A stretch of DNA of 64,000 bases from Pseudomonas sp. LRP2-20 (GCF_024349685.1 NZ_AP025944.1:2176001-2240000), one strand, 5' to 3'; positions 27,392 through 36,171 are shown, counted from the stretch's first letter. Numbers and translations: made by a program. The notes: a model not told the origin generated them from the sequence alone.

Positions 27392-28309
27392 TCATTCGGT
27401 GGACGGCAGCGATACTTTGCTGCCTATGCGGATTAGCTCATTAGAGAAACACAGGCCAACGAGGATCAGTGCCGCACCCGCGTACAGGCTTTCTCGCGGT
27501 ATTTCATTGAGCGCTATAAAGGCCAGCAGTGCGGCGAACAGTGGCTCTGTCAGCTCCAACGCTTGCACTTGGGATGGTTTGAGATACTCGATTGCCTTTG
27601 TGGTGCAGAAGAAGCCCAGAATTGTCGGCAGCGTGGCGAGCGCCAGCAGTGTGGCGATCGCCAGCGGCGATAGCTCGCCCGCTGCGAAACCATCGGTAGC
27701 CGCCGGCATCAGGAGGTAGAAGCTGCCAAAGAACAACAATTGCCGGGTGAAATGCAGCCCTCCCGATACACCCATGCGCTTCATGGCAACCGAAAAGGCC
27801 CCATAGCCGCCTCCGCCAATCGCAGCAAGTACCGCGCCTTGCAGCGTGAAGCCTTGTTGCAGGTCGGCGCCAAAAATCACCGTAATCCCGGCAATCGTCA
27901 AGCCGGCGCCCATCATGGTGTTGGCTGTGATGGGATCGTGAAGGAAGATGCGCCCCAATAGAATCGAGGAAATGGAGGCGCTCGCCATCAGAATGATGAC
28001 GACGCCGGCCGCTGCATAATGGCTGTAGGCGGCAGTTTCAAAGTGAAACAACACGAATATTCCGAGAAACGAACAAATGGCTGCAGGTAGCCACCTGCCA
28101 GGGGACGCGGGTCGTTTCAATAATGGCAGGAGAACTGACAACAGCAGGCAGCCGAGAGCGGTTTTGATCAAGGCGATGCTGCTCGAGCTGAAACCCACGC
28201 TGATCAAGAACTTGCTGAGTACACCGATGGTTGCATTCAAGGATGCGGCGCAGAGCGCAAACAGGATGCCTTTGCCTAGATGAGATCGCACGATGATATT
28301 CCCTTTCAT
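27392..28309 (-). CDS. EamA/DMT family transporter
   Basis: A 305-residue inner-membrane protein with ten predicted helices in two EamA repeats. The first repeat begins GKGILFALCAASLNATIGVLSKF and the second begins near QGAVLAAIGGGGYGAFSVAMKRMG. It belongs to the drug/metabolite exporter superfamily and the substrate cannot be told. The ATG at 28309 has a weak ribosome site; the next candidate start would cut into helix 1. It is not close in sequence to the EamA protein at 7954. No regulator is directly divergent from it. Confidence 0.85.
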   Translation of the reverse strand: MKGNIIVRSHLGKGILFALCAASLNATIGVLSKFLISVGFSSSSIALIKTALGCLLLSVLLPLLKRPASPGRWLPAAICSFLGIFVLFHFETAAYSHYAAAGVVIILMASASISSILLGRIFLHDPITANTMMGAGLTIAGITVIFGADLQQGFTLQGAVLAAIGGGGYGAFSVAMKRMGVSGGLHFTRQLLFFGSFYLLMPAATDGFAAGELSPLAIATLLALATLPTILGFFCTTKAIEYLKPSQVQALELTEPLFAALLAFIALNEIPRESLYAGAALILVGLCFSNELIRIGSKVSLPSTE

Positions 28310-28478
28310 TGTCTTTGGCGTGGGCAGAGCGCATGTCGCTGAAAATGGCTACCCATCGGCGCAGGGTAATGTGTAGAGCCTGCTCTACAGTCAAGGATCT
28401 TGTTGCTGTGAATATTGGCGAGCTGGAACGGCGGAGTGGAGTTGGCCTGAGCCTTTCGCCCATGGCAGAAACTGATTT

Positions 28479-29078
28479 CTAGGCGCTGCGTTGAACCACC
28501 TGCAGGATACTGAGTCGCAACTCTTCTTTTGCCTCATGCTCAGCGATGTCGCCTGATACCGCAGCATCCGACAGCGCATCTGCGGCCCCTAACATCGCCC
28601 AGAGGCTGGCGTTGGATACACCAACCGGCCCAGTGAAAGGCGCAAATATCTCGGCGCATTTCTTGAGCAGGGCCTTTTGGTAGTGGCGTTTGACGATGAC
28701 CAGCTCTGGCGAGCCGCCAAGGGCCGCCAGGACGCCCTGGATCTCGCGCCCCTGTGTCATCACGCAATCGACATAGGCGTTGGCGAAAACCCTCGCTTTG
28801 TCCTGCACCGTAGGCTCAGCCGCTGCGACAGCATGATCGAAGAGGGCGGTTTGGCGAATGTCGAAGTCTTCATACAGTGCAGCCAATAACCCATTTCGGG
28901 TTCCGAAGTGATCGTAGACCACCGGTTTGGTGACGCCTGCCGCCTCAGCCAGACGACCGAGCGTGAGAGAATCGGTACCCTCGTCGTTGATCAACGCCCA
29001 GGAGACTTCCAGCAACTGGCGTGCACGGGCTTCCCGGGTCAGGCGTCGGCGCGAAGGTACGGGAGTTGGCGACGTCAT
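28479..29078 (-). CDS. TetR family transcriptional regulator
   Basis: A 199-residue repressor-type regulator. The N-terminal helix-turn-helix covers about residues 15-60 (LLEVSWALINDEGTDSLTL, then AAGVTKPVVYDHFGTRNGLL), and the C-terminal ligand domain is all-helical. Its ATG overlaps the stop of the upstream NAD(P)H oxidoreductase by four bases (ATGA), so the two are translated together. It probably represses this operon and responds to an electrophile or quinone-like inducer; that role is inferred from the gene pair. Confidence 0.87.
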   Translation of the reverse strand: MTSPTPVPSRRRLTREARARQLLEVSWALINDEGTDSLTLGRLAEAAGVTKPVVYDHFGTRNGLLAALYEDFDIRQTALFDHAVAAAEPTVQDKARVFANAYVDCVMTQGREIQGVLAALGGSPELVIVKRHYQKALLKKCAEIFAPFTGPVGVSNASLWAMLGAADALSDAAVSGDIAEHEAKEELRLSILQVVQRSA

Positions 29079-29698
29079 GCGCAGGTTTGCCCCGCTGTGG
29101 CTGGTTCCTGGGGAGCGAAGATACTGGCACCGATCCTGTGCGCTGTGTGCAGATGAGCCTCTGCATAGTGACCATCCGAGGGAAGCAGTAGGCAGGAGCT
29201 GCGCACATTTGCGCCACAGTAGTCAAAAATCTCGTGGTCTATCTGGGCCTTCATGGCGGGTGTATAGCCGTGTCGCATGTAGGTGCCTTCATCGGCGCCG
29301 CCGATGGCCACCAAGTGCACCTGCAAGTGCCCCAATTTCTTTACCAACTTACCGTTGCTCATCTCCTCATAAGCCCAGCCCTGCGCAAAGACGCGGTCGA
29401 TCCAGCCCTTGAGCACGGCAGGGAATGACCACCAGTAGATCGGGTAGACGATGACCAGGGCGTCCGCACGATCAAGTCGTTCCTGTTCTGCGGCAACGTC
29501 AGCGGGCGGGGCAGACTGCTTGAGAAATAGTCCGTGATCCGCCAGGTTGAAGCGCGGATCGAAACCCTCGGCAATGAGGTCAGCAATTTGCGCGCTGTGT
29601 CGGGAGTCCGAAGCGGTGATGCTTTGCGCGATGCGCTGGGCAATGGCATGAGTCAATGAATGGGGATTGGGATGGGCGACGACGATCACGCTGTGCAT
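29075..29698 (-). CDS. NAD(P)H dehydrogenase (quinone) / flavodoxin-like oxidoreductase
   Basis: A 207-residue flavoprotein of the Flavodoxin_2 fold (KefF, MdaB, NQO-like). The FMN/FAD phosphate loop is VVAHPNPHSLTHAIAQRI at about 6-23, and the signature VIVYPIYWWSFPAVLKGWIDRVFAQGWAY lies at about 82-110. Such enzymes reduce quinones by two electrons, avoiding semiquinone radicals. The ATG at 29698 gives the family N-terminus; the longer open frame upstream belongs to a different decayed gene. It is the first gene of an operon with the TetR regulator and has a palindromic operator candidate upstream. Confidence 0.88.
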   Translation of the reverse strand: MHSVIVVAHPNPHSLTHAIAQRIAQSITASDSRHSAQIADLIAEGFDPRFNLADHGLFLKQSAPPADVAAEQERLDRADALVIVYPIYWWSFPAVLKGWIDRVFAQGWAYEEMSNGKLVKKLGHLQVHLVAIGGADEGTYMRHGYTPAMKAQIDHEIFDYCGANVRSSCLLLPSDGHYAEAHLHTAHRIGASIFAPQEPATAGQTCA

Positions 29699-29764
29699 GG
29701 TTAGCTCTCCGAGTGTCAGGCGAGTAGCTCGCTTAACCATCAAGCGCCACTCTCTATATACTGA

Positions 29765-29788
29765 AAGTAACTTACCAAAGGTAACTTG
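29765..29788 (-). promoter_or_regulatory. candidate operator of the quinone reductase-tetR operon
   Basis: A 13-base palindrome TTACC-AAA-GGTAA (29772-29784) is combined with a GTAACTT direct repeat (29767-29773 and 29781-29787), about 70 bases upstream of the oxidoreductase start. Position and symmetry suit a TetR dimer or a redox-sensing regulator of the HxlR type. Confidence 0.5.
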
Positions 29789-29861
29789 TCTACGCGTGAA
29801 CTGTCTGTGCCTGACCCGTTGTTCCCCCCCTTGCGAGCAAGGCGCGGGGGCGATCGGCGCC

Positions 29862-30062
29862 ACCGCGGTCTCGGCCAGGATAGGGAGGATTGCGAACTGG
29901 AAAGCGTCGTTGCTCAGCACGCAGGTGAACGGCATGCTGAGGAACGCTGTGATGACTGACGTGAAATGGCCAGCGGATTCAGGGATCACATGGATCAAGC
30001 TCGCCGAGATCGATCTGATCATTCCTGTGCCAGGCATGATCCCGACGAAGATGCCAGCGGCG
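29862..30062 (-). pseudogene. fragment of a CitMHS family citrate transporter
   Basis: Right after the stop of the glutathione S-transferase, the minus strand reads an uninterrupted segment of about 67 residues. It contains AAGIFVGIMPGTGMI, SLIHVIPES, LSMPFTCVLSNDAF and FAILPILAETA. These match the region of CitMHS metal-citrate:proton symporters around their GTGMI and SNDAFYFG motifs. The N-terminal two-thirds and everything after LAETAVA are missing, and the sequence turns into a G/C-rich repeat at about 29825-29860. It is a double-ended truncation and cannot make a working transporter. Confidence 0.72.
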
Positions 30063-30666
30063 TCAGATCAGTCCTTCAGCCTGCAGGGTCTTCTGCACGG
30101 CCGGTCGGCTGGCTACGCGCTTCTGGAACTGCGCCACAGTCGGCCAGGGCGTAAGGTCAATGCCCAGCATGGGCGCCCAGTTGACGATGGTGAACAGGTA
30201 GGCATCGGCCACGCTGAAGGCCTTGCCGGTGAGGTAGTCCTTGCCTTGCAAGGCCTTCTCCAAAGCCCAGGCGTTTGCCGAAGGTATCGAGGGTCCTGCT
30301 CTTGGCCTCTGCGCTGATGCTGGGGTTGAACAGGGCTCCGAGGGTCTTGTGCAGTTCGGTGCCGATGAAGTTCAGCCATTCCTGCACCCGCACGCGCCCC
30401 AGCGAGCCCGCCGCTGGCAGCAGGTTGGCCTGGGGTTTCTGCTCGGCAAGGTACTGGACGATGGCCGGGCCCTCAGTCAGGACTTCGCCGTTATCCAGTT
30501 GCAGGGCTGGCACGTAGCCCTTGGCATTGAGCGTGTAGAAATCCGCGCCGCTGGCGGTGGTGTGGGTCTTGAGGTCGACTTTCTCGACGGTGTAGGGCAG
30601 GTCCAGTTCGTTGAGTACGATGTGCGGCGAGAGTGAACAGGCACCTGGCGAATAAAAGAGCTTCAT
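30063..30666 (-). pseudogene. glutathione S-transferase (GstA-like), frameshifted
   Basis: The frame from ATG 30666 reads a normal GST: MKLFYSPGACSLSPHIVLNE, the glutathione-binding segment GEVLTEGPAIVQYLAEQ near residue 60, and on to SRTLDTFGKRLGF at about residue 133. Then the frame is lost at about 30263-30268 and the true C-terminus (EKALQGKDYLTGKAFSVADA, then PTVAQFQKRVASRP) continues in another frame to the stop at 30063. The two parts fit if two bases are missing or one is extra; two missing bases would restore a 201-residue protein, the length of E. coli GstA. It is either a recent pseudogene or a sequence error, since the rest is fully conserved. Confidence 0.85.
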
Positions 30667-30796
30667 TGTCTTCTCCCATTGCGTGGGTCAGCCGCGGGGC
30701 GGCAGCGAGGTGAGGCACTGTGCAGCATTCAGGTTATGCCACCTGAGCGGGATCTCAAGCCAGCCAGTGACCAGCGGCAAGTGACTGCCAGCCGAA

Positions 30797-32098
30797 TCAT
30801 TGCTCACCCAGCATTTCCCGCGCCAGGGTCAAGCGGCGGGTGTGGAAGTCGTACGCATAGAGTTCGGCATAGCGCCCCCATTCGATGGCCACCTTGAGCA
30901 CGCGCTCGGCTTCCTCGGCGTCCATGTATTCGGTCAGGCGGTCGAGCACGGTCTTTTCCAGCAGGCCGGCGGGTTCCAGGTGAAGGCTGTCGAGGATGTA
31001 GCCGATCAGCGATACCCGGCCCTTGCACTGGCGCGCGAAGAGGTCCTGGCGCCGCGCCTGGCGGGCGGCGACGTAGTGGCGGCCCTGGCGCGTGAGGCGG
31101 ATGTCGCCCTCGATCACCTGGGCGAAGCCGAGCAGGCCCAGGGCCTCGTATATCGGGAACAGCACCTCGTCGGGCAGCTCGGTTTCCTCAGCCAGGTGCG
31201 GCAGGTCGGCCTCGCCGTTGAACGGCTCGCCGGCGATCAGTTCGAGCACGCTTTCCATTCGCGCGATGTCGGCGCCGGGCAGCCGGTAGCCCAGCTCCAC
31301 GGCCGGCGGCGCCCCAGCGGCGGCGATGGCTTCGGGGCGCTGGGTCATCAGTGCGTAGACCTCGTCGACCAGCGCGCGGACCTCGGCCGAATCGGCATTG
31401 CGCGGGCGCGGCAGGTCGATGTGCAGCTCCGAGCGCACCCGGCCCGGGTCGCTGGAGAGGATCAGGATGCGGTCGGCCATCATCACCGTTTCCTCGATGT
31501 TGTGCGACACCACCAGGATGCTGCGGGTGGTGATGCGGTGCTCTTCCCAGAGCTCGAGCATGTCGTCGCGCAGGGTTTCGCCGGTGAGCACGTCGAGCGC
31601 CGAGAAGGCCTCGTCCATCAGCAGCACCTCGGGGTTCATCACCAGGGCGCGGGCAATGCCCACGCGCTGGCGCATGCCGCCGGACAGTTCGCGCGGCAGC
31701 GCGCCGCCGAAACCTGCCAGGCCGATCAGCTCCAGCGCCGCGCCGGCCAGGCGCTCGCGCTCGGCCGGGGTCACGCCCTGGGCTTCCAGGCCGAGCTCGA
31801 CGTTCTGCTGCACGGTCAGCCAGGGGAACAGCGCGAAGGTCTGGAAGACCATGGCCACGCCGCCCACCGGCCCATGGATCGGCCGGCCATGGTACTTGAC
31901 GGTACCGCGGTCGGCGCCGACCAGGCCGGCGATGATCCGCAGCAGGGTCGACTTGCCCGAGCCAGAGCGGCCCAGCAGGGCGACGATCTCACGCTCGCGC
32001 AGGTGGAAGTCGACGCCTTCGAGGACGGTGCGCGGGGTGCCGTCGGAGGCCTGGAAGGCCTTGCTCACGCCCTTGAGTTCGATCAGCAGTGGTTTCAT
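30797..32098 (-). CDS. ABC transporter ATP-binding protein, nitrate/sulfonate/taurine type with C-terminal extension
   Basis: A 433-residue cytoplasmic ATPase. The first 250 residues are an SsuB/TauB-like nucleotide-binding domain: Walker A GRSGSGKST (about 43-51), signature LSGGMRQRVGIARAL and Walker B VLLMDEAFSALD. The remaining 180 residues form the AAA-associated C-terminal domain found on some of these ATPases (ESVLELIAGEPFNGEADLPHLAEE, then DSLHLEPAGLLEKTVLDRLTEY), likely regulatory. It lies nine bases after the double permease gene, forming a two-gene operon. No periplasmic binding protein is encoded nearby, so the substrate, perhaps nitrate, bicarbonate or a sulfonate, is open. Confidence 0.9.
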   Translation of the reverse strand: MKPLLIELKGVSKAFQASDGTPRTVLEGVDFHLREREIVALLGRSGSGKSTLLRIIAGLVGADRGTVKYHGRPIHGPVGGVAMVFQTFALFPWLTVQQNVELGLEAQGVTPAERERLAGAALELIGLAGFGGALPRELSGGMRQRVGIARALVMNPEVLLMDEAFSALDVLTGETLRDDMLELWEEHRITTRSILVVSHNIEETVMMADRILILSSDPGRVRSELHIDLPRPRNADSAEVRALVDEVYALMTQRPEAIAAAGAPPAVELGYRLPGADIARMESVLELIAGEPFNGEADLPHLAEETELPDEVLFPIYEALGLLGFAQVIEGDIRLTRQGRHYVAARQARRQDLFARQCKGRVSLIGYILDSLHLEPAGLLEKTVLDRLTEYMDAEEAERVLKVAIEWGRYAELYAYDFHTRRLTLAREMLGEQ

Positions 32099-32107
32099 GG
32101 CAGGTCC

Positions 32108-33829
32108 TCAACGACGGCTTTCGGCGAGCAGGTACAGGCGGCGCCAGAAGAAGCGGTTCAGCAGCATCACGTAGATACACATCACACCGATGCCCAAAGC
32201 TATGCGGTGGAAGTCGCCGGCGTCGGTCATCTGCTTGATGTAGCTGCCCAGGCCGTCTGCCACCAGTGAGGTGTCGCCCCAGCTGACGTACTCGGCGACG
32301 ATGCTGGCGTTCCACGAGCCGCCACTGGCGGTGATGGCGCCCGTGACGAAGCTGGGGAACACCGCCGGCAGGTACACGCGCTTCCATTTCAGCCAGCCGC
32401 GCAGGCCAAGGTTGTCGGCGGCCAGGCGCAGTTCGTAGGGGATGCTGGCCGCGCCTGCGACCACGTTGAACAGGATGTACCACTGCGTGCCGAAGACCAT
32501 CAGCGGGCTCAGCCAGATGTTCGGGCTGAGCTCAAAATGCACCAGCAGCAACACCACCAGCGGGAACAGCAGGTTGACCGGGAAGGCGGCAAGAAACTGC
32601 GCCAGCGCCTGGACCTTCTGCGAGTAGCGAGGGCGCAGGCCGATCCAGATCGACAGCGGCACCCACACCAGCGAAGCAAGGCCGATCAGCAGCATCACCC
32701 GGCACAGGGTGATCAGGCCCAGGCCGAGCACATGCAGGGCTTCGCCCCAGCCGACGTCCTGATGCACGAACAGCCCCAGGCGCAAGAAGGCGAAGGCGCA
32801 GGCCAGCACCAGGATGAGGTCCCAGGCCCGCGGCCACCAGGCGGGCAGGCGCAGCCACTGGCGCCGTGCCACGGTGCCGTCGCGGCCCCCGGCAAACCAG
32901 CCCATGGCGTTCTGCAAACCCATCGCCAGCCACCCACTGAAGGCGCTCAACCAACGGCTGCGACGGGCCACGTCAAGCACCCAGGAACGCTGTGCGGTGT
33001 CGCCCTGGGTGTCTTCGAAGCGGAAGCGGTCGGCCCAGGCCAGCAGGGGGCGGAAGAACAGCTGGTCGTAAAGCAGGATGCCGGTGAGCATCGCGCCGAT
33101 GGCCCAGGCAATGGCAGCAAGGTTGCGCTGGTCGATGGCCACGGCGATGTACGAGCCGATGCCGGGCAGCTTGATGTCCTGCCCGGCCACCGAGATGGCC
33201 TCGGCGGCGACCAGGAAGAACCAGCCACCGGACATCGACATCATCATGTTCCACAGCAGGCCGGGCATGGCAAAAGGCAGCTCCAGGCGCCAGAAGCGTT
33301 GCCAGGCCGAGAGGCGGAAGACCCGCGCGGCCTCGTTCAGTTCGGGCGGCACGGTGCGGAACGACTGGTACAGGCTCAGCGCCATGTTCCATGCCTGCGA
33401 GGTGAAGATGGCGAAGATCGCCGCGCATTCCACGCCCAGCAGGTTGCCCGGAAACAGCGCAATGAAGGGCGCGATGGCGATGGCCTGGAAGCCCAGGATG
33501 GGCACCGACTGGAGCACGTCCAGCAGTGGGATCATGGCCTTCTCGGCGGCGCGATACTTGGCCGCCAGCGCGGCGAACACAAAGGCGAACAGCAGCGAGA
33601 AGCCCAGCGCGATGAACATCCGCAGGATGGTGCGCATCAGGTAATAGGGCAGGTTGACCGGATCGAGGGATATCGGCAGCGCCTCGCCGACCACGAACGG
33701 CCGGCTCATCTGCATCGCGCCATAGGCGGCGAGCACCAGCAAGACCAGCACCAGCGGCAGGAGGATCCAGTCCCAGCGATTGGGCGCGGCGTCACGCAGG
33801 CCTGGCGACGGGTTGAACAGGCGGGCCAT
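32108..33829 (-). CDS. ABC transporter permease with two fused BPD domains
   Basis: A 573-residue inner-membrane protein holding two tandem permease domains (about 55-290 and 335-560). Each has its own EAA coupling loop: ELNEAARVFRLSAWQRFWRL in the first and ELRLAADNLGLRGWLKWKRV in the second. In ordinary transporters of this class two separate copies of a single-domain permease dimerise, so this protein supplies both halves in one chain. The ATG at 33829 begins at the expected N-terminal tail; the frame is open to 33910 but that stretch is unlike the family. The partner ATPase follows after nine bases. Confidence 0.9.
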   Translation of the reverse strand: MARLFNPSPGLRDAAPNRWDWILLPLVLVLLVLAAYGAMQMSRPFVVGEALPISLDPVNLPYYLMRTILRMFIALGFSLLFAFVFAALAAKYRAAEKAMIPLLDVLQSVPILGFQAIAIAPFIALFPGNLLGVECAAIFAIFTSQAWNMALSLYQSFRTVPPELNEAARVFRLSAWQRFWRLELPFAMPGLLWNMMMSMSGGWFFLVAAEAISVAGQDIKLPGIGSYIAVAIDQRNLAAIAWAIGAMLTGILLYDQLFFRPLLAWADRFRFEDTQGDTAQRSWVLDVARRSRWLSAFSGWLAMGLQNAMGWFAGGRDGTVARRQWLRLPAWWPRAWDLILVLACAFAFLRLGLFVHQDVGWGEALHVLGLGLITLCRVMLLIGLASLVWVPLSIWIGLRPRYSQKVQALAQFLAAFPVNLLFPLVVLLLVHFELSPNIWLSPLMVFGTQWYILFNVVAGAASIPYELRLAADNLGLRGWLKWKRVYLPAVFPSFVTGAITASGGSWNASIVAEYVSWGDTSLVADGLGSYIKQMTDAGDFHRIALGIGVMCIYVMLLNRFFWRRLYLLAESRR

Positions 33830-34042
33830 GAACAGGTCTCGATCGTCAGGATGTGGAATGGGCGGATGCCACAACGTGAGCCAGTATGGTTCACGTGGCT
33901 GGCAGGTCAATGTGTCGAAAGCGGACGGTCAGATGGAGGTAGCCACGCTGTTCGGATAAGGTTCGGTTGTCCGAAATGGAATGTCACGTGAAGGCACGAG
34001 GGTCATGGGTAACTTTTTTGATAAGTATGGAATGCACTTCAG

Positions 34043-34729
34043 ATGACTGGTGAAACATTTGCCCCTTTCCAGGCCCTCGCCGCCGCGTTGCTGAAAAGCC
34101 TGCCGGCTGGCCAGCAAGACGGCTCCCATGATCTGTCCCATATCCATCGCGTGTGGGTCAACGCGCAGCGGATCCAGCGGGTGGAAGGCGGCGATCTGGA
34201 GGTGCTGCTGGCTGCGACGGTGCTGCATGACTGCGTCGCCGTGGAAAAGAACTCGCCACTGCGTGACCAGGCATCGACGCTGTCCGCGGACAAGGCTGCG
34301 TCGATCCTGGCTGGCGTGGGTTGGTCTGCGCAGCGTATCGAGCAGGTGGCACATGCCGTCAAGGCCCACAGCTACTCGGCCGGTTTCGAACCTGAGACGC
34401 TTGAGGCCAAGATCCTCCAGGACAGTGATAGGCTGGATGCCTTGGGTGCGTTGGGTATTGCCCGGTGTTTCTACACGGCTGGGCGAATGGGCTCGGCGTT
34501 ATACGACTTCGAGAACCCCGGTGCGCAGGGCAGGGCGTATCGAGATACGGCCTATGCGATCGAGCACTTTCAAACCAAGCTGCTGAAACTTGCCTCAGGT
34601 TTCACAACCGGCGAAGGAGCTCGGCTGGCTGCCGAGCGCCATGGGCGGCTCGAGGCATTTCTTGCAGATTTCATGGAAGAGGTGGGCGCGAGCCAGGGCA
34701 ACGCTGTGTGCGCTGACGGTTGCCGATAA
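34043..34729 (+). CDS. HD domain phosphohydrolase (YedJ-like)
   Basis: A 228-residue cytoplasmic metal-dependent phosphohydrolase. The metal ligands appear as His in GSHDLSHIHRVW (about 32-43), the HD pair in ATVLHDCVAVEK (about 75) and Asp in LQDSDRLDALGALGIARCF (about 136). This pattern and the later FYTAGRMGSALYDFENP segment match the YedJ subgroup of HD hydrolases, whose natural substrates are poorly known. It is divergent from the ABC permease across 213 bases and ends two bases from the convergent SDR gene. Confidence 0.88.
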   Translation: MTGETFAPFQALAAALLKSLPAGQQDGSHDLSHIHRVWVNAQRIQRVEGGDLEVLLAATVLHDCVAVEKNSPLRDQASTLSADKAASILAGVGWSAQRIEQVAHAVKAHSYSAGFEPETLEAKILQDSDRLDALGALGIARCFYTAGRMGSALYDFENPGAQGRAYRDTAYAIEHFQTKLLKLASGFTTGEGARLAAERHGRLEAFLADFMEEVGASQGNAVCADGCR

Positions 34730-34731
34730 TC

Positions 34732-35502
34732 TCACCATTCAATCGCTCGCCCGTCCCACGCCCAGAACCCTCCGCTGTCCGTGGGCCCCAACCGTCCCAC
34801 CTGCTCGATGACGCATTGCGCCGCGAACGCAGGGTCAAACAGCTTGCCCGCTGGCACATTTCCTTGAAACGGCCGCGACAGCTGCGTGTCGGTGGTCCCG
34901 GGATGCAGCGCCAGCACCGTGGCCGCCGGGTTCAGCCGCCTCAGCTCGATACTGGCCGTATGCAGCAGCTGATTGAGCGCTGCCTTGCTGGCCCGATAGC
35001 TGTACCAACCGCCCAGGCGGTTATCGCCGATCGATCCAACTCTGGCTGACAGCGCGGCAAAGGTGGCGGGCTCCTTGCGCAGCAAGGGCAACAGGTGTTT
35101 GAGCAGCAGTATCGGTGCGAAGGCATTGCTCGCGAAACTCGCCTGCAGGCCGGCAAGATCCAGTTGCGCCAATGATTTTTCCGCCTTGGCGCCGTCCTGC
35201 TGGAGGATGCCCAAGGTGCTGATGACCAGGTGAAGGTGGTCGCAGGCATGCCTAAGCTCAGCTGCCAGTGCCGCGAGCGCTTGTTCGTCTCGCGCGTCGC
35301 AATCCACCAGCACCAGGCGCTCGCCGTGTTGGCTGGCGAGTTCTGCAAGCGCCTCATTGCCCTTGGCGTTGCGTGAGACGGCCCAGAGCCTGGCCACCTC
35401 ATCATCGGCCAGCAGTGCCGTACACAGCGCCAAGCCTATGCCTCGGCTTGCGCCGCCTATCAGGACATTGGCTTGGCCATTCAGGTTGGGTATCAGGCTC
35501 AT
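34732..35502 (-). CDS. SDR family oxidoreductase (C-factor-like)
   Basis: A 256-residue NAD(P)-dependent short-chain dehydrogenase. The cofactor motif is GGASRGIG at about 15-22, the NNAG-equivalent region reads VISTLGIL near 88, and the active site is YSYRASKAALNQL with Tyr and Lys four apart near 160. The closest recognised pattern is the CsgA/C-factor-like group, whose substrate is not settled. The ATG at 35502 has TGAGGT upstream; a GTG or ATG five codons earlier lacks one. It is a single gene convergent with the HD hydrolase. Confidence 0.88.
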   Translation of the reverse strand: MSLIPNLNGQANVLIGGASRGIGLALCTALLADDEVARLWAVSRNAKGNEALAELASQHGERLVLVDCDARDEQALAALAAELRHACDHLHLVISTLGILQQDGAKAEKSLAQLDLAGLQASFASNAFAPILLLKHLLPLLRKEPATFAALSARVGSIGDNRLGGWYSYRASKAALNQLLHTASIELRRLNPAATVLALHPGTTDTQLSRPFQGNVPAGKLFDPAFAAQCVIEQVGRLGPTDSGGFWAWDGRAIEW

Positions 35503-35649
35503 GCAGTACCTCACGCGGCAGTGGGCAAAATCAGCTCGATCGTTTGTTGGATCAATGTCAGTCTGGCATTGAACTCGGCCTGTGACGCGCTACGCTTTGG
35601 GCAAGAATCCTTTCTTTGCCAAACCTCCGCCTTTCAATGGAGTGAGCAA

Positions 35650-35829
35650 ATGATTCGCAAACCCCTGCTTGTGATTGTCATCGCTGTCCTGCTGGCGGGC
35701 TGTGGCGATGATTCTTCCCACTACGCGGTGTCCGATGAACACTGCCAGCCCGATCGTTTGAAGACCCTCCCCAACAATCCCAACCGGGATACGCTGGTCG
35801 AGAAGTGCATGCCTCGGCAATCCCCCTGA
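35650..35829 (+). CDS. small lipoprotein of unknown function
   Basis: A 59-residue precursor with a clean lipoprotein signal (MIRKPLLVIVIAVLLAGCG) whose lipobox LAGC puts the lipidated Cys at residue 18. The mature peptide is about 42 residues, carries two more Cys (HCQPDR and EKCMPR) that could form a disulfide, and is rich in Asp, Asn and Pro. GGAG at 35639-35642 has seven-base spacing to the ATG. It resembles the small entericidin/TrbK-type lipoproteins only in size. It is flanked by the SDR gene and a REP pair. Confidence 0.72.
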   Translation: MIRKPLLVIVIAVLLAGCGDDSSHYAVSDEHCQPDRLKTLPNNPNRDTLVEKCMPRQSP

Positions 35830-35950
35830 GGCTGCAGCCAGGGTTTTGCGGCCCATCGTCGGTCCGCTCTCATAGCACTGCACGCATTGAATTAGCAGGG
35901 ACACTGTGAGAGCTACTGTCTTGCTCAATTTCTAAAAGCTGGCGCGGTCC

Positions 35951-36083
35951 CTGTGGGAGCGGGCTTGCCCGCGAACACCGGCGCAGCCGGTGCCATGCAC
36001 CGCGTTGGATTCTTCGCGGCTAAAGCCGCTCTCACAGGGTATGCGGACCGCTTGCGAACCCAGTTCTCTACGCGACAGCGCAG
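35951..36083. repeat. inverted REP pair with shared downstream repeat
   Basis: A REP unit CTGTGGGAGCGGGCTTGCCC at 35951-35970 faces an inverted one at 36013-36038 (TTCGCGGC ... CTCACAGG), separated by a CACCGGCGCAGCCGGTG hairpin. Directly after the second, 36029-36083 matches the minus strand of 50369-50424 with four mismatches. This 444-base gap between the small lipoprotein and vanA holds no gene. Confidence 0.8.
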
Positions 36084-36171
36084 CCCCAATGGCCTCCCTG
36101 TTCAATGGCCTTTCACTACCGATGCCGAGTCGCGACTGGCAATGAGTAAGCCTTCGAAAACGCCATTTTCA

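Noticed and set aside
30800..32269. 489-codon open frame antisense to the ABC ATPase
   Set aside because: The minus strand has perfect Walker motifs; the plus frame is a composition artefact.
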